In this document: one piece after another, positions 10,546 to 23,985 of the stretch | Layout: each line of letters starts with the position of its first letter | How positions within the stretch are numbered: position 1 is the stretch's first letter | DNA from: Proteles cristata cristata | Lineage: Eukaryota; Chordata; Mammalia; Carnivora; Hyaenidae | Direction: 5' to 3' | NCBI GenBank assembly: GCA_017311185.1 | Contig: JAESUZ010002888.1 | Location: forward strand, 1,488,001-1,552,000 | Length of the DNA: 64,000 nucleotides | Made by a program: the position numbers and the translations under genes | Notes under the pieces: model-generated | What the model saw: only the letters and a program-made list of their open reading frames with translations | Told to the model about the DNA's origin: nothing | Database searches by the model: none

Positions 10546-12977
10546 ATACAACTGGGTTATTTTCTGCAATTAGTTTAATGCATTTAAAATATTAAAAACA
10601 TTATTCTGAAAGGAGATATATTAACTTCTTCATAAGTCCAAATGGACCCATGATCCTTTGGTGGCTCTGTAATATATCAACTGAGCTAGATAAATAATAT
10701 TTCTCAGAAGCCCCTAACCTGTATGATTCCAGTTAGTGTGGGCCAGAGAGATACTTTTGTGAGATTTGTAGGCACAAGTGAAGCAGGTGCCATATTGCTT
10801 TTTACTGGGAAGGTCACAGCAGAGCCATCAGGTGCCTCTGTAGATCATGCCTGCTGCAGCTTTTTACCTCACTTTATTGGTATGACACACAATCAGAGCT
10901 TGCCACCACGCTACCTTTCCCTGAATCCTCCTTCAGCTACTTTGATGCCAGACATGTGTTGAGCTTTGCCATGATGGGCACCTGCTTCTCCTGTATGACA
11001 TCAGGATTATCAAGATGGAAAGCAGCAAAAAGTAAGAAGCGACATGAGTTCCAATCCATTTTCTTTGTTTCCAGAAAATGTTTGTGAGTATTAATTTGCT
11101 CTTTCCTACTTAACATCCATCTTCTCTTCCCCACTGCCTATCTTGTTTTTCAGGATTTCCAACTCTAGTGTCACATGCAAAAATGGCAGCCTTACAGATA
11201 TCTTACCAGCTCCTGCAATTATAAAAATCCTTATAAAAAGCTCTTATAACATACATACACACACACACACCTTAATTTTTTTAACTTCTGACTGAATACT
11301 GATACAGCATAAAAATTAAGGAACACTGTTTTAAAACAGATTTTCATATAACCATTCGACAATTATATAGCCACTAAATTAGCTAACATTTATTCTAATT
11401 TCAACAGTAAGTACTGGCTGACCTTTTCTGGTTATTAAAATATATGCAGATTATATTCACAATAAAATAATGTAATCACATATTTTTATTTGGTTTATCA
11501 AGTATCTAATTGCTCCAGACCAAATATATTGGGAAGAAAACCCTGAAATAGAGAGCATAGGGGAAAAAACAAACAAACAGAAAAGAAAATATTACTAGGA
11601 AATGTTACTTTCATAGCAGGGAGAAAATATTATTAAAGAGCAGTACTAAATGTCATGATTCAATTCAAGGGGATAATTTAATTCAACTCCTACTTGATTT
11701 CATAATATACTTAGGTCTTATCCCATGATGTAACATTCAGTCTTCTACTTCAGTCTTCCTCTAGGACTGGCATTTAAAGAATTTATGTGATTTACTGTGA
11801 CACAACACAAATGACAGAATATCACCACTAATATATAGGGACATATTCTCAGTCATTTTAAGAAAAATGAAGATTTCTGAAGCACAGAAGAGAGATGGAC
11901 TTAGATCAAGACTTGAATATGATGCAAAAATTTCCTTGGACTATTTTCGTGCAATGGCTGAGGCTGAGCACTTAATTATGTTGCTAACTCTCATCTGACC
12001 ATGAACACAATAATGCATTTAGATACATAACCACTTCAACATTTAGACTAAGAAAACACTGAAGAACTACTCTAACTATCCATAGGAAAAGACCGTGTAA
12101 AATGGCCCAATTTTTCTCCTTTTGGTTCCAAATGTTGTAAAACTGTCTATGCCACTCTGCAGCAGAAATTATTTTCTTTTGCAGATTCAGCATGCAAAAT
12201 GTGGCCAAGGCTGCATTTGCATGTAGAATCCTCAAAATACAAATGCCTGCATGTGTCATCATCAACAAAGCTTTTATGCACAGTCCCCTCAAAATACAGG
12301 AGAGTTTGAAGTCAGTATTCTCAGCGGCATAAATAAAAGGTCTAACGTGTACATGTTGCTGAAGCCACAGAAGATTCAGAGAATGACAAAAGGTGAAATA
12401 ATAGTCTGAAAATCAGAACATCTCAGCAGCTTGATACATATGTGTTATTCTGCTACCACATGAATTATAAGGAGCTCATTTTCATTAACTTAATAGTATA
12501 AAGCCAGAATTTTAGAATGTTTAGTGTTAGGGAGACCTGAGGCTCAGTATGTGGCAATACTGTCAACATAACTATTGTTTCCAATTTCTATAATTTTCTA
12601 GATTTCTTATCAAAACATCTTCCACATTGAAAACGACCTCACTGAAACAAAATCAGTTTGAGATAAATTCTATTTCTTGGAGAAGTCTCTTATTTTCTCA
12701 GTTGTGTATTTTATAAGTTATTATAACAGGATCAGTTATCTGAGGCATAGTAAGAATCAGTGACGCATAAACTTTTTTCAATATTAAGTTCAGAGCAAGG
12801 CAAAAAGTGAATTAATTAATGTGAAAGTTAATACAATTAAGATAGGAAGGCACAGCTGTTAATTGTGCTGAGAAAACAAATCAGAGTTTGCCACAGTTAA
12901 ATAAAATCTTTTTTTAAATAATGAAATAACTCAAAAGGAAATTTTATTTATATCGTCTGAGATTATAATGTCAAGAA

Positions 12978-13011
<34 letters not shown>

Positions 13012-13596
13012 CGAGAGAAAGTGTAAATTTTTCAAAAGAGATAAAAATGAAAGATGTAAGGTTTTTAAATTTTGTCATGGTTTATATCAATGATGCCCAA
13101 GGATGCAATTGATAGTAATTATGGATAAAGAAATGGAAATAAAGCACCTTTCTGCTAACAGCCAAGAACCACCGCTACAGCTCATGAGAAGGAATAATGG
13201 ATAAACATTTGTTATTTTTAGAACTGATGCTCACCATATCGATCTCTATTCTATACACAAATCTCTAACTGAAAAGAAACTGTGATTTTTCCTTTTAGAG
13301 ACTTCTAATTTTTGCACTTGTACAGATGTTACAGAGTAATTTTTTTTCCCATTTAGGGGTGTTAAGAGCTTTACTCCAAATAACAAAAGTGCCATAAATC
13401 CCCAGTGTAGGACACAGATAAAGAAAGAAAGAGCAGGGGGAATGTGCACATTTTCCATCACTCAACTAGAAAACTGTGTTTACCTAACAAATTCATCACA
13501 ATGGAGGTTTGATCAGACTAAATTCATTAAGAGGGTAAACTTACAGTTCTACTGTGTTGATGGTATGTAGTGTGTCTTCAAGATCTTTTCCCACAT
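10546..13596. other. Single-copy DNA, no gene recognised
   Basis: No recognisable gene. A stretch at 10690-11150 is less AT-rich than its surroundings and has an open frame (10723-10962) with no family resemblance that I know; it could be an unrecognised old repeat. A 102-codon minus-strand frame at 12292-11984 also has no recognisable motif. A short AC run lies near 11255-11270. Confidence 0.55.
12979..13018. repeat. (TG)n(AG)n microsatellite
   Basis: About ten TG units followed directly by AG units with one C interruption (GAGAGAGAGAGAGCGAGAG). Confidence 0.93.
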
Positions 13597-13806
13597 TAAA
13601 AAAAAAATTTTATGTCTTTATTTTGAAAGACAGAGACAGACAGCGAAAAGGGGAGGGGCAGAGAGAGAGGGAGACACAGAATCCGAAGCAGGCTCCAGGC
13701 TCTGAGCTGTCAGCACAGAGCCCGACGTGGGGCTTGAACCCATGGACTGTGAGATCACGACCTGAGCCAAAGTTGAACACTCAACCGAGCCACCCAGGTG
13801 GACACC
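13597..13806 (-). mobile_element. CAN-type SINE, full length
   Basis: A/T tail, GGGGAGGGGCAGAGAGAGAG, GAGCTGTCAGCACAGAGCCC, GTGAGATCACGACCTGAGCC and head GAGCCACCCAGGTG followed by a C9 run. This copy matches the common felid consensus closely. Confidence 0.95.
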
Positions 13807-13810
13807 CCCC

Positions 13811-15410
13811 CCCACAATTTTTAAGACAAAGACATAAAAAACTTTTAGATTTCCTCTTAGCACTCATTTTAAGCATTTAGAACTTTTTTCCTGACAAAAA
13901 TGTTCATCTTGCACACAGATACCTTCACTTCTGATGATAAACAGAATTGTTAGCAATGTATGCTAAACAAGTTTATGTGTTGCCTAAATGAATAAATTCA
14001 TAATCCTGAACTTTCACAATGAAATATCTTTTATTTTAAACATGGCTGATATCTCTAGCATTAGAGGTGTTTTTTCAGTCAAGAACTAACTGCTTTCCTT
14101 CTGATACTCACTAGAATCATATTTATGAGTTGTATGCCATACAACTCCTACCTTAAACCTGCTGAAGACAGTCCATATTTAAGACAACTGTCTAAGGAAT
14201 AAACTACCATATATTCATCCCTTCAAGATTTTTCAGGCTTCTTCCCTGTGTTTACAGGTAATCCGAAAGATACTATAATCACTTTGCTTCCTCACATAAT
14301 TGCACTTAGTTTTGTTCAGGGTATCTACCAAAGGCTGATCATATGTGGAAGATCTTTCTATATTTTCCAAAGTTTCTACTGAACATACAGCCACTATGTT
14401 GTTCAAAGATATAAGCATCCTCACAACACTTGAGCTCTCTTGAACTTCTATCCTTTCATTTACAAATATAACAAACTCAAATATATACTGAGATGCTATA
14501 GCTTTCCCAACACATTTGTTTATTTGGTTGTTTGGCTGGTTTTGGTAACACAATCTCCTGTCCAGTCTTGTACCCAGCTTAACCCATGCATCGTGCATCA
14601 CTGGTTTTTAGCTCAGAGTCTACATTTTTCTTGTCAATTACCACAAATTATTTTTAGATTAGGTAGCAGTTTAGATTGTTACATTTAATGTAACAAAATT
14701 AAAAAGTATATCATGATATATATTAAAACAATATGGTAAAAGTAGACCTAGAAACAGAATACAAAATATTAGTTTGCATTGCTTAAATCATTGTTTTAAT
14801 CCTAGTCTATCGAAACTGGTTGCTAGAGCCCCAAATGGGTCCACATGCACAGATCACTCTGATCTTCATAATCTTCTTTAAAAATTACTACTAAACATTT
14901 TTATTCTACATTATTCTTCACTGGTACTTAGGGAAATATTAAGTTAGTTTTTAGTATTTTATGTCAACTTCATTTAGGAGGTATTTATGCCATCTGTACT
15001 ATTCTCATATACCCAGTGCAGAGTTTTAGGATAATTGGTTAAATAGTTAAATAAATAATAGTTAAATAAGGTTTTGTTTTGTTTTTTAATTTCAGGATAA
15101 GCATGATTTTATCTTCCTTAGCAATACTCAATCTATTTATGTTGTTGGCCACAACATAAATAGATGCCTATTATGGATAAGCAAACCAATAAGTCAAATG
15201 TCTAGGCTATAGCCTCATAGTTACCTCTTTCTTACAAAGTGACTTAAGTGAAACAAAGAATCAAACCCATTTTGTTGCTATAAAATGCCCATGGGTACCA
15301 AACAAACTGATGTCTTTAATGAAGCAAACAATTACTCCTGAATATGGACTCTGGGCTTTATGTGGGTAAAAACTACCACAAAATGAATAAACATTTCTTT
15401 CAACATTTCC
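13811..15410. other. Single-copy DNA with a perfect hairpin
   Basis: AT-rich, with no gene or named repeat recognised. A 122-codon minus-strand frame at 14601-14233 shows no family motif and is taken as chance. A perfect inverted repeat at 15131-15165 is listed separately. Confidence 0.55.
15131..15165. repeat. Perfect 15-bp inverted repeat, 5-nt loop
   Basis: ATCTATTTATGTTGT at 15131-15145 and its exact reverse complement ACAACATAAATAGAT at 15151-15165 are separated by TGGCC. It could fold as a hairpin in DNA or RNA. No flanking repeat explains it. Confidence 0.9.
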
Positions 15411-15432
15411 AGAATTCCTAATTTTTTTAATT

Positions 15433-15666
15433 AGTATTTTCTTTTTTTTTTTTTTTAATATTTTTACTTATTTCTAGGAGAGAGAGAGAGACAGCGTGAG
15501 CAGGGAAGGGTCAGAGAGAGAAGGAGACACAGATTCTGAAATAGGTTCCAGGCTCTGAGCTGGCAGTCAGCACAGAGCCCGACGCGGTGCTCGAACCCAC
15601 GAACCGCGAGATCATGACGTAAGCAAAAGTCGGACGCTTAACCGACTAAGCCACCCAGGAGCCCCG
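15433..15666 (-). mobile_element. CAN-type SINE, young copy
   Basis: Long poly(T), CTAGGAGAGAGAGAGAGACAG, GGCAGTCAGCACAGAGCCCG, CGAACCCACGAACCGCGAG and head GCCACCCAGGAGCCCC. The A and B boxes are nearly consensus. A perfect 22-bp target-site duplication starting AGAATTCCTAATTTTTTT lies at 15411-15432 and 15667-15688. Low divergence and an intact duplication argue for recent insertion. It shares the CTGACTGCCAGCTCAGAGCC variant with the copies at 39197, 39899, 40226 and 40862. Confidence 0.96.
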
Positions 15667-15688
15667 AGAATTCCTAATTTTTTTAATT

Positions 15689-17750
15689 TAAAATTTCACT
15701 TTTGGATAAACTTGAGGCACAGTGACAATGTGAAACAAAATGAGTATAAATGAGCCATATGTTTTACTATCAAAAATGCCAAAGATAAAAAATGAGTTTG
15801 GGATAAAAATATAAGTTGAGATAAGAAGCTTTTGAGAATATTTCAAAAATTACATCATTCATACAAACTTCTCCCTCCACCCCATCTCTTTAATTTGCCT
15901 ATTTCCATTCATTGTATATTTTTACACTTTTCAGAGCTTAAACTATGACATCATCTTTGATTTTCTTCACTCTTCCCCCCACATCAATTGTTAAGAACTG
16001 ACAGAAGAGAATTTCATTGAAATGTTTCTCATCATTGCCCCATCCACTGAATGAAGTATAGGCTTGGTAGCATGGAATTAAGACTTTTCATGGTTTCAAT
16101 CAATCTTACCTACTTAAGTTTGCTTCCTCCTACTCATTTCATAAAATTCCCTTTCCAACGCCTTTAAATCTGGGACTTCTCCATATATCTTAAGTAACAC
16201 TCTTAAGTCAAGAATGTTCTTACTCTACTCTTTGATACCAGCCACTTATTACCCATCTATGTTTTATCATTATAACCCAATTTTATTTAGATGTATTCTG
16301 ATAAGAGCAACACTTCACTTTGTACTTCATTTGTCCAGTGACTGCTTGCTTTCTACATCTTTTTGAACATGTATGTGACCTACAAACTTAACCTCAAGAT
16401 GTTGTGGGAGGTCCAAGAGTTATAATATAGTGTATAGGTATTACCTGTGAAGTACAATCTTCTCTTAAGGGAAAAGCAAGAATGGACAGCAAAAAGATAG
16501 TTATGATTTTTTTTTTAATGTGGTCATTAAAAACGTTTGTTTCGATGAATTCCAGACAGATGAACTTACTCCAGCTGCAGGAAAGAATTCATACCAAAGG
16601 CAAAGAAGCTACTTTGATTATCCTTTAAACCCACAGAGAAAGCTATACTAATTCTCCATTAGGGACTAAATAGTTATTCAATTGGGACCATCGCTGAGCA
16701 GGAGATGTTTTATTAAACCAGTTAACTTCCTCCTCCGTATGGTCTCAGAAATCAAAGCCAATGTTGATTGAAGCTAATGAGCTATTACAGAAGGTACAAC
16801 AGTAACTAATTTATGATCATTTAATCCAAGATTTAGAAGATTTCATGTTGTAATTAGCACTTTTTCTCTCAGTCCTTCAAATATGGGATAGGTTTTGCTT
16901 TAAGAGATATTTCAAAGTAAGGGATTTTCAAGCATCTACCTGTAAGTATTCTAGTGCTTAAAATTTCTCACAGCATGGAAATCTATGCTGGTAACAGTCC
17001 AGGGTTATTATACTTGGGATTTTTTTTAATTACTACAAAATAAAGAACTGTCTACATTTCCCATGAAGTTTCTTCATATACAGAAAGAATAATAATATTA
17101 AGTTATTTCACCATTTTCTTTTTCAAATGAAATTATTCTACTTCCTTATTTTTTTTATCAGAGAGATGCTATTATTGAAAATTTGTGAACACATTTTTAT
17201 TTCTCCCTTTGACTCTCTCCATATATTCCAGATTCTATATTAGATGAATATACCACAAATGTTCAGAGTAATAAAGAGGAGTGTGACCAAAGGCAAAAAT
17301 ATATTTATTCCTGAATCTTAAAAATATTTCTTGTATTTTACAAGTCTAAGGTCTAATATGGTTTTATTAATTTGGAGATCTTAGATGTGTAGAAACTGAT
17401 GTAGAAATGGGGGAACAGGAAACTTCTGTAAAATCCTAATAGAAAAGGTATATTCACCACTGATAAAAGTACACAGATCATACTGAACACCAATTCTTTT
17501 TTTGCCATTTTTCATGCATAGGGTTTGATACATTGTAAATATCCAACAAATACTTTTTATTAATAAAAATTGTATAGTCATTGAATGATATTGCTAGTTA
17601 ATGATCAAAAAATGCATTTTAAGAGAGAGATGCACAGATAAATATTTAGTAAAAAACAGACAATTGGTAATTTTTGTTAAATGCAGTGATTTAGGGTAAA
17701 AACTTCACAGTTTTCACTGAGAAAAATATTAATACAGATAACTGAGCCCA
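15689..17750. other. Single-copy DNA, no gene recognised
   Basis: AT-rich sequence with short poly(T) runs. No open frame with family resemblance and no repeat that I can name. Confidence 0.55.
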
Positions 17751-20700
17751 TAGTAATACAAAGAAGCATAAAGTTCTACTATAAACAGATAAACACCTAC
17801 AAACTGGACAACCAGGAAGAAATGGAAAAATTCATAGAAACATATAAGCTACTAAGACTGAAACAAGAAGAAATAAGAGAATCTGAACAGATCAATTACT
17901 ATTAAAGAAATGGAATCACTAATTAAAAATCTCCCAACAAACAAAAACCCTGGACCAGGTGGTTTTACTGTTGAATTTTACCAAATATTTGATGAAGTAT
18001 TACAACAATTATTTTCAGTATTCAAAAAAAGGGAAGAGCAGGAAACACTCCCAAACTCATTTTATAAAACCAGTACTTTCTTATGCCAAAGCCAGATTCA
18101 GACACTCTAGAAAAGAAAACAATAGGCCAATATCCCTGATGAATGTAGATGCAAAAATTACAATATTTTCAACAAATATTAGCAAACCAAATTCATCAGG
18201 ACATTAAAAGGATCATTCATCATTAACAAGTGGGATTTATCCTTGGTTTGCAAAGATGGCTAAACATATGCAAATTAATCAATGTAATACATCACATTAA
18301 TAGACTGAAAGAAAAGAATTACATAATCATCTCAACAGATACAGAAAAAGCATTTGACAAAATTCAATATCCATTCATTATAAAAACACTACAGATTAGA
18401 CAAATAAGGAATCTGTCTCAACATAATAAAGGCCATGTACGACAAATCTGCAGCTAACATCATATTCAATAGGAAAGGTTGAAATTTGTCCTCTTACATC
18501 AGGAACAAGAGTGACCACCATTACTACTCCTGTTCAACATAGTACTGTTAGCTAGATCAATCAGGCAATAAGTAAATAAACAAACAAACAGCATCAGAAT
18601 TAGAAAGGGAAAAGTAAACTTGTCTCTATTTTCAGATGACATAAATTTATACACAGAAAATCCTAAAGACAACCAAAACCTGTTGGAACTAATCAACAAA
18701 TTCAGGAGAGTGGCAGGATAAAAAATTAACATGCAAAAGTCAGTAGCTTTTCTGTATAATAAATTTTCTGAAGGAAAAAGAAAAAGAAATTGATCCCACT
18801 CACAATGATATCAAAAACAATAAAACACCTAACAAGTTTAGCCATGGATGGGAAAGATCTCTGTTCTGAAAACTGTAAGACACTGATGAAAGAAACTGAG
18901 GATGACACAAGTAAATTAAAAGGTAAACCATGTTCATAGATTGGAAGCATTAATATTGTTAAAATAGCAATACTACTAATAGCCATCAATAGACTCAATA
19001 CAATTACTAGCAGGATTATGATGCCATTTTTTACAGAAAAATTTTTTTTAAATGTTAAGGTTTGTTTTTTGGTTTTTTTTTGTGAGAGAGACAGAGGGGA
19101 GAGAGAGAGAGAAACAGAAGATGAGTGGGGGAGGAGCAGAGAGAGAGGGAGACAGAGAATCTGAAGCAGTCTCCAGGCTCTGAGCTATCAGCACACAGTC
19201 TGATGCAGGGCTCAAACTCACAACCACAAGTTCATGACCTGAGCTGAAGTCAGATGCTTAACTGACAAAGCCACCCAGATATTCCTACAGAAAATTTTAA
19301 AAATACTTTCCAAATTTATATTAAACCACAAGAGACCCTGAATAGCTAAATCAATCCTGAGAAAGAAGAACAAAACAGGCTCATACTTCCTAACTTCAAA
19401 CTATACCATAAAGCTATAGTGACTAAAACAATATAGTACTGGCATAAAGAGAGACAAAATTTGACTGACGGAACAGAATTCAGAGCCCAGAAATAAATCA
19501 AAGTATATATGGCCAACTAATACTTGACAAGGGAGCCAAGAGTACTTGGTGCAGAAACAATAACTTCTTTAATAAGTGGTGCTGAAATGACTGGATAGTC
19601 ACATACAAAAGAATGAAACTGAACCTAAACCTTATGCCACTCACAAAAATCTCCTGGAAATAGATTAAAGACTTAAATGTAAGACCTGAAATTATGAAAT
19701 TCTAGGGGAAAACAGCAGTAAAGTTCCATGACATGGGCCTTAGTAATAATTTTCTGGAAATCCCAGCTAAAGCATAAGCAACAAAATACAAAATAAACAA
19801 AGGGACCATATGCAACTTAAAACCTTCTGCACGGCCAAAGAAGCTTACCAACAAGGTGAAAAGACAGTCTACAGAATGGGAAAAAATATTTGTAAACCAT
19901 ATATCTGATGAGGGTTGAATATCCAGAAAATATTTTTAAAAAGTCCTACAGTTCAATAGCAAAAAAAAAAAAAAAAAAAAATCCCAAATAGTAAAATTTA
20001 AAAATGGGCAAAGCTCTTTAATAAATATTTCTGCAAAGAAGATGGTCAACAAATACACGAAAAGATGCTTAAGAAGCACTAGTCATTAGAGAAATGCAAA
20101 TTAAAACCACAATGAGATTTTATTTCATGCCTGTTAAAATGGACATCATCAAGAAGAGATAATAAATGCTCACATGCACATGTAGAAAAAAGGGAAATCT
20201 TGAGTACTGATGATGTGACCATAATGTAAGTATTTGGTACAGTCACTATAGAAAACAGTATGAGGTTTCCTCAAAAGAATTAACAACAGAACTACCATTT
20301 GATCCAGAATTGTTACTTCTGGGAATATATCCAAAGGGGGGAAAAAAAAATCTAACTTGTAAATATATCTTCACTCCCATGTTCACAGCAGCATTATTTA
20401 TGATAACTAAGATATGGAAACAACCTAAGTGTCTATCGATGAATGGATAAAGTAATATATATATTACACACAAACAATGGAATATTATTCAGCCATAAAA
20501 AAAAACAAGGAAATTCTACCTTGGGGATTTGGGACAACATGTATGGAACTTGAAGGCATACTGCTAAGTCAGATAGAGAAAGACAAATACTGTATGATCT
20601 CACTTAAATGTGAATCTTAAAAATATATATAACAAAACACCTAACTCATGGACACAGAGATGACACATACGGTTTCCTAAGGCAGGGGCTGAGGAGAGGT

Positions 20701-21000
20701 GGAATTAAATAAAAGCAGTCAAAGGGTACAAACTTCCAATTATAAGATAAATAAGTAATAGAGATGTAATGTACAATATGATTACTACAGCTAACACTGC
20801 TGCCTGATATACAGGAATGCTGTTAAGAGAGTAGATCTTGAGAATTCTCTTCACAATAATTTTTTTTATTTCTATTTATTTTATCCATCCATGAGATAAT
20901 GAATATTAACTAATCCTATTGTGGTAATCATTTCATAATATATGTTAATCAAACCATCATTCTGGATACCTTAATCTTACATAGTGATATACATAGATCC
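17751..21000 (+). mobile_element. Old L1 (ORF2 RT to 3' UTR)
   Basis: Starts just upstream of the reverse-transcriptase domain. ORF2 is visible at 17910-18110 (ESLIKNLPTNKNPGPGGF) and 18230-18457 ([31 protein letters not shown]). The C-terminal region follows after a SINE, with CAATGGAATATTATTCAGCC near 20476. The 3' UTR (20640-21000) ends with TTGTGGTAATCATTTCATAA, as in older L1MA/L1MB-type elements. Frames are broken throughout, so it is dead. A 20-bp A run sits at 19961-19980. Confidence 0.9.
19047..19284 (-). mobile_element. CAN-type SINE inside the old L1
   Basis: T-rich tail, GTGAGAGAGACAGAGGGGAG, GAGCTATCAGCACACAGTCTG, TTCATGACCTGAGCTGAAGT and head AAGCCACCCAGAT. Target copies TTACAGAAAAATTTTT (19031-19046) and CTACAGAAAATTTT (19286-19299) are imperfect, consistent with an older insertion. 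Confidence 0.93.
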
Positions 21001-23892
21001 ATTCCCAATAAAACTGAAAACAAATACAAATGGATAGGGTTTGAAAAAATTGGAATTTAAATTTAAGATGATTTTTGCGTTGGCCTTCTACATCTTTATT
21101 TTTTTACACGAGATATCCTAATGTTTGTCTTTATAAAATTTCCCTCCTTTTTGTGATTCTCCAGAAATTTCAAGATATTTCTGAAGTGATTTCTTCCCTC
21201 CAAATTACTATATAGCCTTCTAAAATCTGCCTTTAAGTAATTGTGGTCTTCATGTTATCACATCAACACTAATTAAGTTGTTCAAACATATTGAGTTAAC
21301 CTAAAATCCTCAATGAAAAAGCACTTGGAACGGCTACTATGCCACAGATTACAAGTGTTTAAGTATATATTTTCATTTATCTGATCTCTCTTGCATTTAT
21401 TATAGAGAGATACAGCATAATGTTTTCTTTTATTTGGTGGAAATAGTCTGCATGAAAGAAAAGCAAAAGCAAGGCAAAGCAAAGTTGCAAAAGTCAAATT
21501 TAATGGCATGTATTACATTCTCTCAATCTACCTCGCTTTTCATAGAAAACTAACTATTTTATCTTAATATCAGAAGGTAGTTTACAAACAAAGGGGCAAA
21601 CTATTTGCTTTATACTGTGTTTTAGAAACTGAAATAGCAAAATATTTTAACTTTGAGATAACCAGGAGTGTAAATCTGAAGGTTCAGGAGATGCTCAATT
21701 TAATGTCATTTATGACTCTTCACACAGAAGCCTTTGCTCCTTTTCTTTTTATCATATGAAATACATAAATATTGGATCCTAGTACATCAGAGGTACGTCG
21801 TACACATCTCATCATGATGAATATTATAATCCTTGAATGTAAAAGCTATATTAGTAACAAAATAAAATCAATATGTTTCCCAAAGATAGTCAGTATTCAG
21901 TTGCTTTCATGAGACCAAATAAGGCAGTTAGTAGAGATAACATTAAATATATTTGTTTGCTGAAATGGAGGACATTATAACTACCAATATATTTGCCCAG
22001 GCAAATCAGTACTACTGACAGCCCTTCCTCTTCCATCTAGCTCTTCAACTGATAAAGTTCTTATCCAAGTCATTAAAATAATGGCTAACAGATATAAGGA
22101 AACAGAGTTAATTTCAAAAAGACATGATATTCCCTGAAACTGAATAAGATCTGGGTAAAAGAATGTTTGAAAAAAAAAATAAAATCAATTAACACCCTTC
22201 CATTAAAGAAAGTTTGATTCTAATTCTAAATGAAACATGTGGCTCTCAGTAGCTGAAAGTCTTCTCTATCTAGGATAAAAATAGATGGAACTTACAAAAT
22301 ACAGCAGTGTCTTGTTTCATCACAGCAGGACAACTGAGTATATTCTCTCAGAATTCTTCCGGGTACCTTTCCTGAAAAAGAAAATTTAAACAAACTTAAA
22401 GGCTGAACTTCAAAAATAATTTTAAGGAAACTAAGTTTGTGTAGTGGAAAGACCACACAACTATTGTACGAACTGTAGGCCTATCTAAACAATCACTAAA
22501 CCCTAATATCACAGGGTGTGTTTCTAATGCCATTTGTGCCAATATTCAGGTCATGAGAAAGAACTTCTACCAATTTCTAAACAATTCCAAAATATTAAGA
22601 TACCTCAGGATGTGAGGCATGAGGTATGAGATATGAGTAAACTGAAGGTTTATTTTCTGTAAGACAAAAAAAAGAAGCTGTTCATATCATTTTTATGCTG
22701 CTGAGCAGCTAGAACACTCAGCAATGACTCCAAAGTCAGAGGACAAACACTCAAACTAGAATACTTGGCCCCACGTTGCTAACAGTTATTTCATGAAGAC
22801 GGTCTGAAATCAACAAAATGTTTGAAATATAATGAGGATGACAAAAAAGATGACACACTTGAAGGATATACAAAAGAACACTGTATGAAGCTAGGTAACA
22901 GGCTCATTTTGGGATCCTTATACATTGTAAGAAGAAACACAAGCCAGGTGGTTCACTCCCTCTTACACCTCATGTATAAAACAGCACTAACTATTGCATC
23001 CTTTATTTGTTTTAGCATTCAATCCAATAGAAGGCAAACATGACTACAACATTGGAATTGTCTATGTCTGGTTGAAAGAGTCAGAATTTCAATTGTCTGT
23101 TCAGTGAGCTGACATCAATCTCTTGGAATTTCTCCTTATTCTTTTTTCCATGAAGAAAGATCACAAGGTGGTATTTTAACAAACTCTTAGAAGATATTAT
23201 TGATCATTTTTTCAATGTATAAAGTAACATTGTAGTTGTAAATAAAATATGACATGTTCATATCAGAATTGTATCTATTGATAGAATCTATATACAGGGA
23301 GCTAAAGTAGACATTATATAATAGCTATTTGAAATTAGCTTGTCTATAGAATTAACAAATTGACTTACAAAAGTCAACTGCTCCCACTAGGAATACACTG
23401 TAACCATATAGGGTAGAAAAATGAAATTCAAACTATATACAACAAATTGAAAAATCAGAAAAATAACAACAGCAGAAGCTTTGACAAGAAAAATAACAAC
23501 AACAGCAGAAGTTTTCACAAGGGAAGAATAAAGTATATAGAACTATGAGAATTGCTGTTAATTTTTAAGTAATTATCAATGCCATTTTAAACACAAATAA
23601 GTCTTCGACTTTATTTCTGTCACCGCATATTTTTTAAATAAATCGTCCACTTTCAAATACCCAAAATAGGTAGAATATGACTGGTCAAATACCCATCAAC
23701 AATTGCAGATGATTTCTTTTACAAATTAAAGAATGGAATCCTTCTTTGTCTCAGAATAGTCCAACTGCTATCATCCAGCTTTAACTATGGCTACCTTGTT
23801 TTGCTTAAATTAAACTGGATAGTTTAAAATTTTTCCATGTCTCAAGGGACCTCACCTTTACAGATTATATAATTTAAATGGAATTTAGTTAT
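21001..23892. other. Single-copy DNA, no gene recognised
   Basis: AT-rich with only short chance frames. A roughly 30-bp tandem duplication occurs at 23459-23521 (AAAAATAACAACAGCAGAAG in both units). Confidence 0.55.
23459..23521. repeat. Two-copy tandem repeat, about 30-33 bp
   Basis: AAAAATAACAACAGCAGAAG...GACAAG is followed at once by AAAAATAACAACAACAGCAG...CACAAG. The second unit has one extra AAC. Confidence 0.85.
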
Positions 23893-23907
23893 GAAAATCT
23901 GAGTTTC

Positions 23908-23968
23908 CTATATGGCAACCAACTTGACAATAAACTATTTGTAAAAGAAGTAAAATAAAATAAATTTT
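23908..23968 (+). mobile_element. Ultra-short L1 3' end insertion
   Basis: Only about 60 bp: CTATATGGCAACCAACTTGACAATAAACTATTTG, the last bases of the carnivore L1 3' UTR, then an A-rich tail AAAAGAAGTAAAATAAAATAAA. The target AAAATCTGAGTTTC is duplicated on both sides (23894-23907 and 23972-23985). The same terminus is seen at 26926-26960 and 63487-63530, which confirms identity. Confidence 0.87.
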
Positions 23969-23985
23969 GAAAAAATCTGAGTTTC

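Noticed and set aside
10723..10962. 79-codon frame in a locally GC-richer segment, considered as an exon
   Set aside because: No splice sites in phase, no known domain, and an unrecognised old repeat is as likely.
11984..12292. 102-codon minus-strand frame with hydrophobic stretches
   Set aside because: No family resemblance, and stretches such as this arise by chance in 64 kb; no splice or promoter support.
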